A stretch of DNA of 64,000 bases, from positions 157,278,789 through 157,342,788 of the forward strand of contig CM068824.1 in the NCBI GenBank assembly GCA_028554795.2. Direction: 5' to 3'. The DNA comes from Sinohyriopsis cumingii. Lineage: Eukaryota; Mollusca; Bivalvia; Unionida; Unionidae. Position numbers and translations under genes: made by a program. Below, one piece after another: positions 63,261 to 64,000 of the stretch. Below the pieces are notes generated by a model. It ran no database searches. It had not been told where the DNA came from and worked only from the letters and a program-made list of their open reading frames with translations. Positions within the stretch are counted from its first letter, which is position 1, and the number at the start of each line of letters is the position of its first letter.

Positions 63261-63632
63261 TCATTGGACTTTTTTCTTGGGGAGAAGTTTGGGGGCATTA
63301 GGATCCCATCTTAAGAGAGAGCGAATGATGACCCCTCCTAGAGTACCGCTCCCTCCAGGTTTCAAAATGATTTGTTTTTTGGTTTGAGTGTCGATGCGGG
63401 GATCGGCCAGTTGGACCAAAGCGACTTTGTTTCGATCGAAAAAGCGTTTGGTTTGATGAGGAATCTGAATGATTCCTTTGAGTAATTGACGTGCCGTCAC
63501 CGTGAACCATCGTAAGACTTCTTTGAGACTAGCTTCTAAGACACGAGCTCGTATTTGTGGATTTTTTTCTCGACTGATGCCATACAAGGCACGAATCAAT
63601 TTGACGGGAAGATGCGAATGAAAGGACGTCAT
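63261..63632 (-). CDS. Polinton small structural-type protein, 123 residues
   Basis: ATG at 63632. LRWFTVTARQLLKGIIQIP, RFFDRNKVALVQLADPRID, then KKQIILKPGGSGTLGGVIIRSLL. Same general plan as the 138-codon gene downstream (helix, basic stretch, GG-hydrophobic end). No function assigned. Confidence 0.65.
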   Translation of the reverse strand: MTSFHSHLPVKLIRALYGISREKNPQIRARVLEASLKEVLRWFTVTARQLLKGIIQIPHQTKRFFDRNKVALVQLADPRIDTQTKKQIILKPGGSGTLGGVIIRSLLRWDPNAPKLLPKKKVQ

Positions 63633-63698
63633 GTTGACGCTGTGTGAGACAGACGAAAAGGGTCTGAGGTTTTTATAGATTTTTTTTGTGGAGTGAAA

Positions 63699-64000
63699 TT
63701 AAGTCGAGGACGGAGACGTGTACAGGACAGGCCCTCCGTCTTGGCACCAGTGGTGAAACAAGTGGGTACGAAATCGCAAATCCTCGGGGGTCGTAGGTTT
63801 CAAATCGATGAGTAAATAGGCGTGTGGAGTTTGAGTGTCATCGTCGTACGCCTGAGTCAGCCAAGGCGTTCCTAACTGTTTGGCTAAGATTTGCACTTGC
63901 GATTTATCTCGAGGGCTTTTAAACAAGACCACGTAATGCGCATTGAGACTGATGGTGCGATGGGCTTTACTTTGTTGAAACAAATTTTGGGTGATGTAAA
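63699..64000 (-). CDS. Packaging ATPase, C-terminal part (runs off window)
   Basis: The open frame reaches the window edge. It contains ITQNLFQQSKAHRTISLN, then VVLFKSPRDKSQVQILAKQL and HAYLLIDLKP, the diagnostic C-terminal block of the Polinton FtsK/HerA-type ATPase after Walker B. The P-loop is outside the window. Ends at 63699; the next gene starts 67 bp further on. Confidence 0.92.
   Translation of the reverse strand, partial: YITQNLFQQSKAHRTISLNAHYVVLFKSPRDKSQVQILAKQLGTPWLTQAYDDDTQTPHAYLLIDLKPTTPEDLRFRTHLFHHWCQDGGPVLYTSPSST

Larger units (their letters stand above)
53958..64000 (-). mobile_element. Polinton/Maverick element C, left part (runs off window)
   Basis: Starts with AGTAATATAAGGG (Polintons often begin with AG/AGT). 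It carries a repeat-rich left TIR and then at least 13 minus-strand genes: accessory coiled-coil genes, capsids, integrase with chromodomain, packaging ATPase. Sequence and gene order differ from elements A and B, so it is a separate lineage. The right end and the DNA polymerase are outside the window, and no target duplication can be checked; CATGTT precedes the left end. Confidence 0.92.

Noticed and set aside
63032..63298. 88-codon basic frame overlapping the Lys-rich core-like gene
   Set aside because: A third frame of the same AAG-rich low-complexity DNA. The 175-codon frame has a structured helical C-terminus, so it is preferred.

Overview
The window is eukaryotic, AT-rich and carries spliced host genes, microsatellites and retroelement debris. 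Its dominant content is three large Polinton/Maverick-adintovirus type elements (integrating virus-like elements with capsid genes, a retroviral-type integrase and an FtsK/HerA-type packaging ATPase). The host is most likely an aquatic invertebrate, probably a mollusc. That is inferred from a secreted F5/8C-lectin plus sushi-domain gene and from the style of the LINE; no marker gene fixes the species.

Element A (156-15566) and element B (17926-32693) are two complete copies of the same family in the same orientation. Each has terminal inverted repeats (TIRs) and its own target-site duplication (ACAAG(A) and TGGAG(A)), so they are two independent insertions about 2.4 kb apart. The shared layout is: ATPase (-), DUF5679 zinc protein and phospholipase A2-like frame (+), integrase (+), a giant DNA polymerase B - SF1 helicase - HNH fusion (-), then a rightward block of zinc protein, HNH homing-type endonuclease, two helical proteins, pVI/pX-like protein, double-jelly-roll major capsid, core protein with adenain-like protease, coiled-coil fibre with C-terminal head, two-helix membrane protein and penton-like minor capsid. 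The genes are packed with 25-40 bp junctions that carry a common AATTGAAAAC ... TTTAnAATAA-ATG motif resembling promoters of poxviruses and giant viruses. Each copy has its own damage. A has lost ATPase, HNH-tail and fibre continuity. B has lost ATPase, integrase start, polymerase, homing endonuclease, capsid, fibre start and membrane-protein continuity. Where one copy is broken the other is usually open.

The host gene runs on the + strand between and beyond the elements. A signal-peptide exon (16451-16532) and the first F5/8C exon (16953-17168) precede element B. The second F5/8C exon (37847-38101) and two sushi exons (51268-51480, 51877-52074) follow it. All introns are phase 1. Element B sits inside the ~20.7 kb intron that splits the lectin domain; element A lies upstream of the first coding exon, probably in a 5'-UTR intron. 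The long introns also hold TA microsatellites, a decayed gag-type LTR retroelement (about 42160-44060), a 5'-truncated non-LTR retrotransposon (about 44500-47240) and an inverted pair of ~340 bp repeats.

Element C (53958 to beyond the window end) is a different, more classical Polinton. It has a TIR with tandem repeats, three accessory coiled-coil genes, double-jelly-roll major capsid, penton-like minor capsid (interrupted by stops), two-helix membrane protein, chromodomain integrase, several small basic or structural proteins and the C-terminal end of the packaging ATPase, all on the minus strand. Its most striking feature is that each of the three accessory genes ends 24-37 nt before a perfect 6-bp-stem/4-nt-loop hairpin followed directly by ACCCA and a purine-rich stretch. 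This is the layout of metazoan replication-dependent histone mRNA 3' ends. Two of these genes also share an almost identical 25-bp upstream box. Together these suggest an S-phase-linked expression cassette in a mobile virus-like element.
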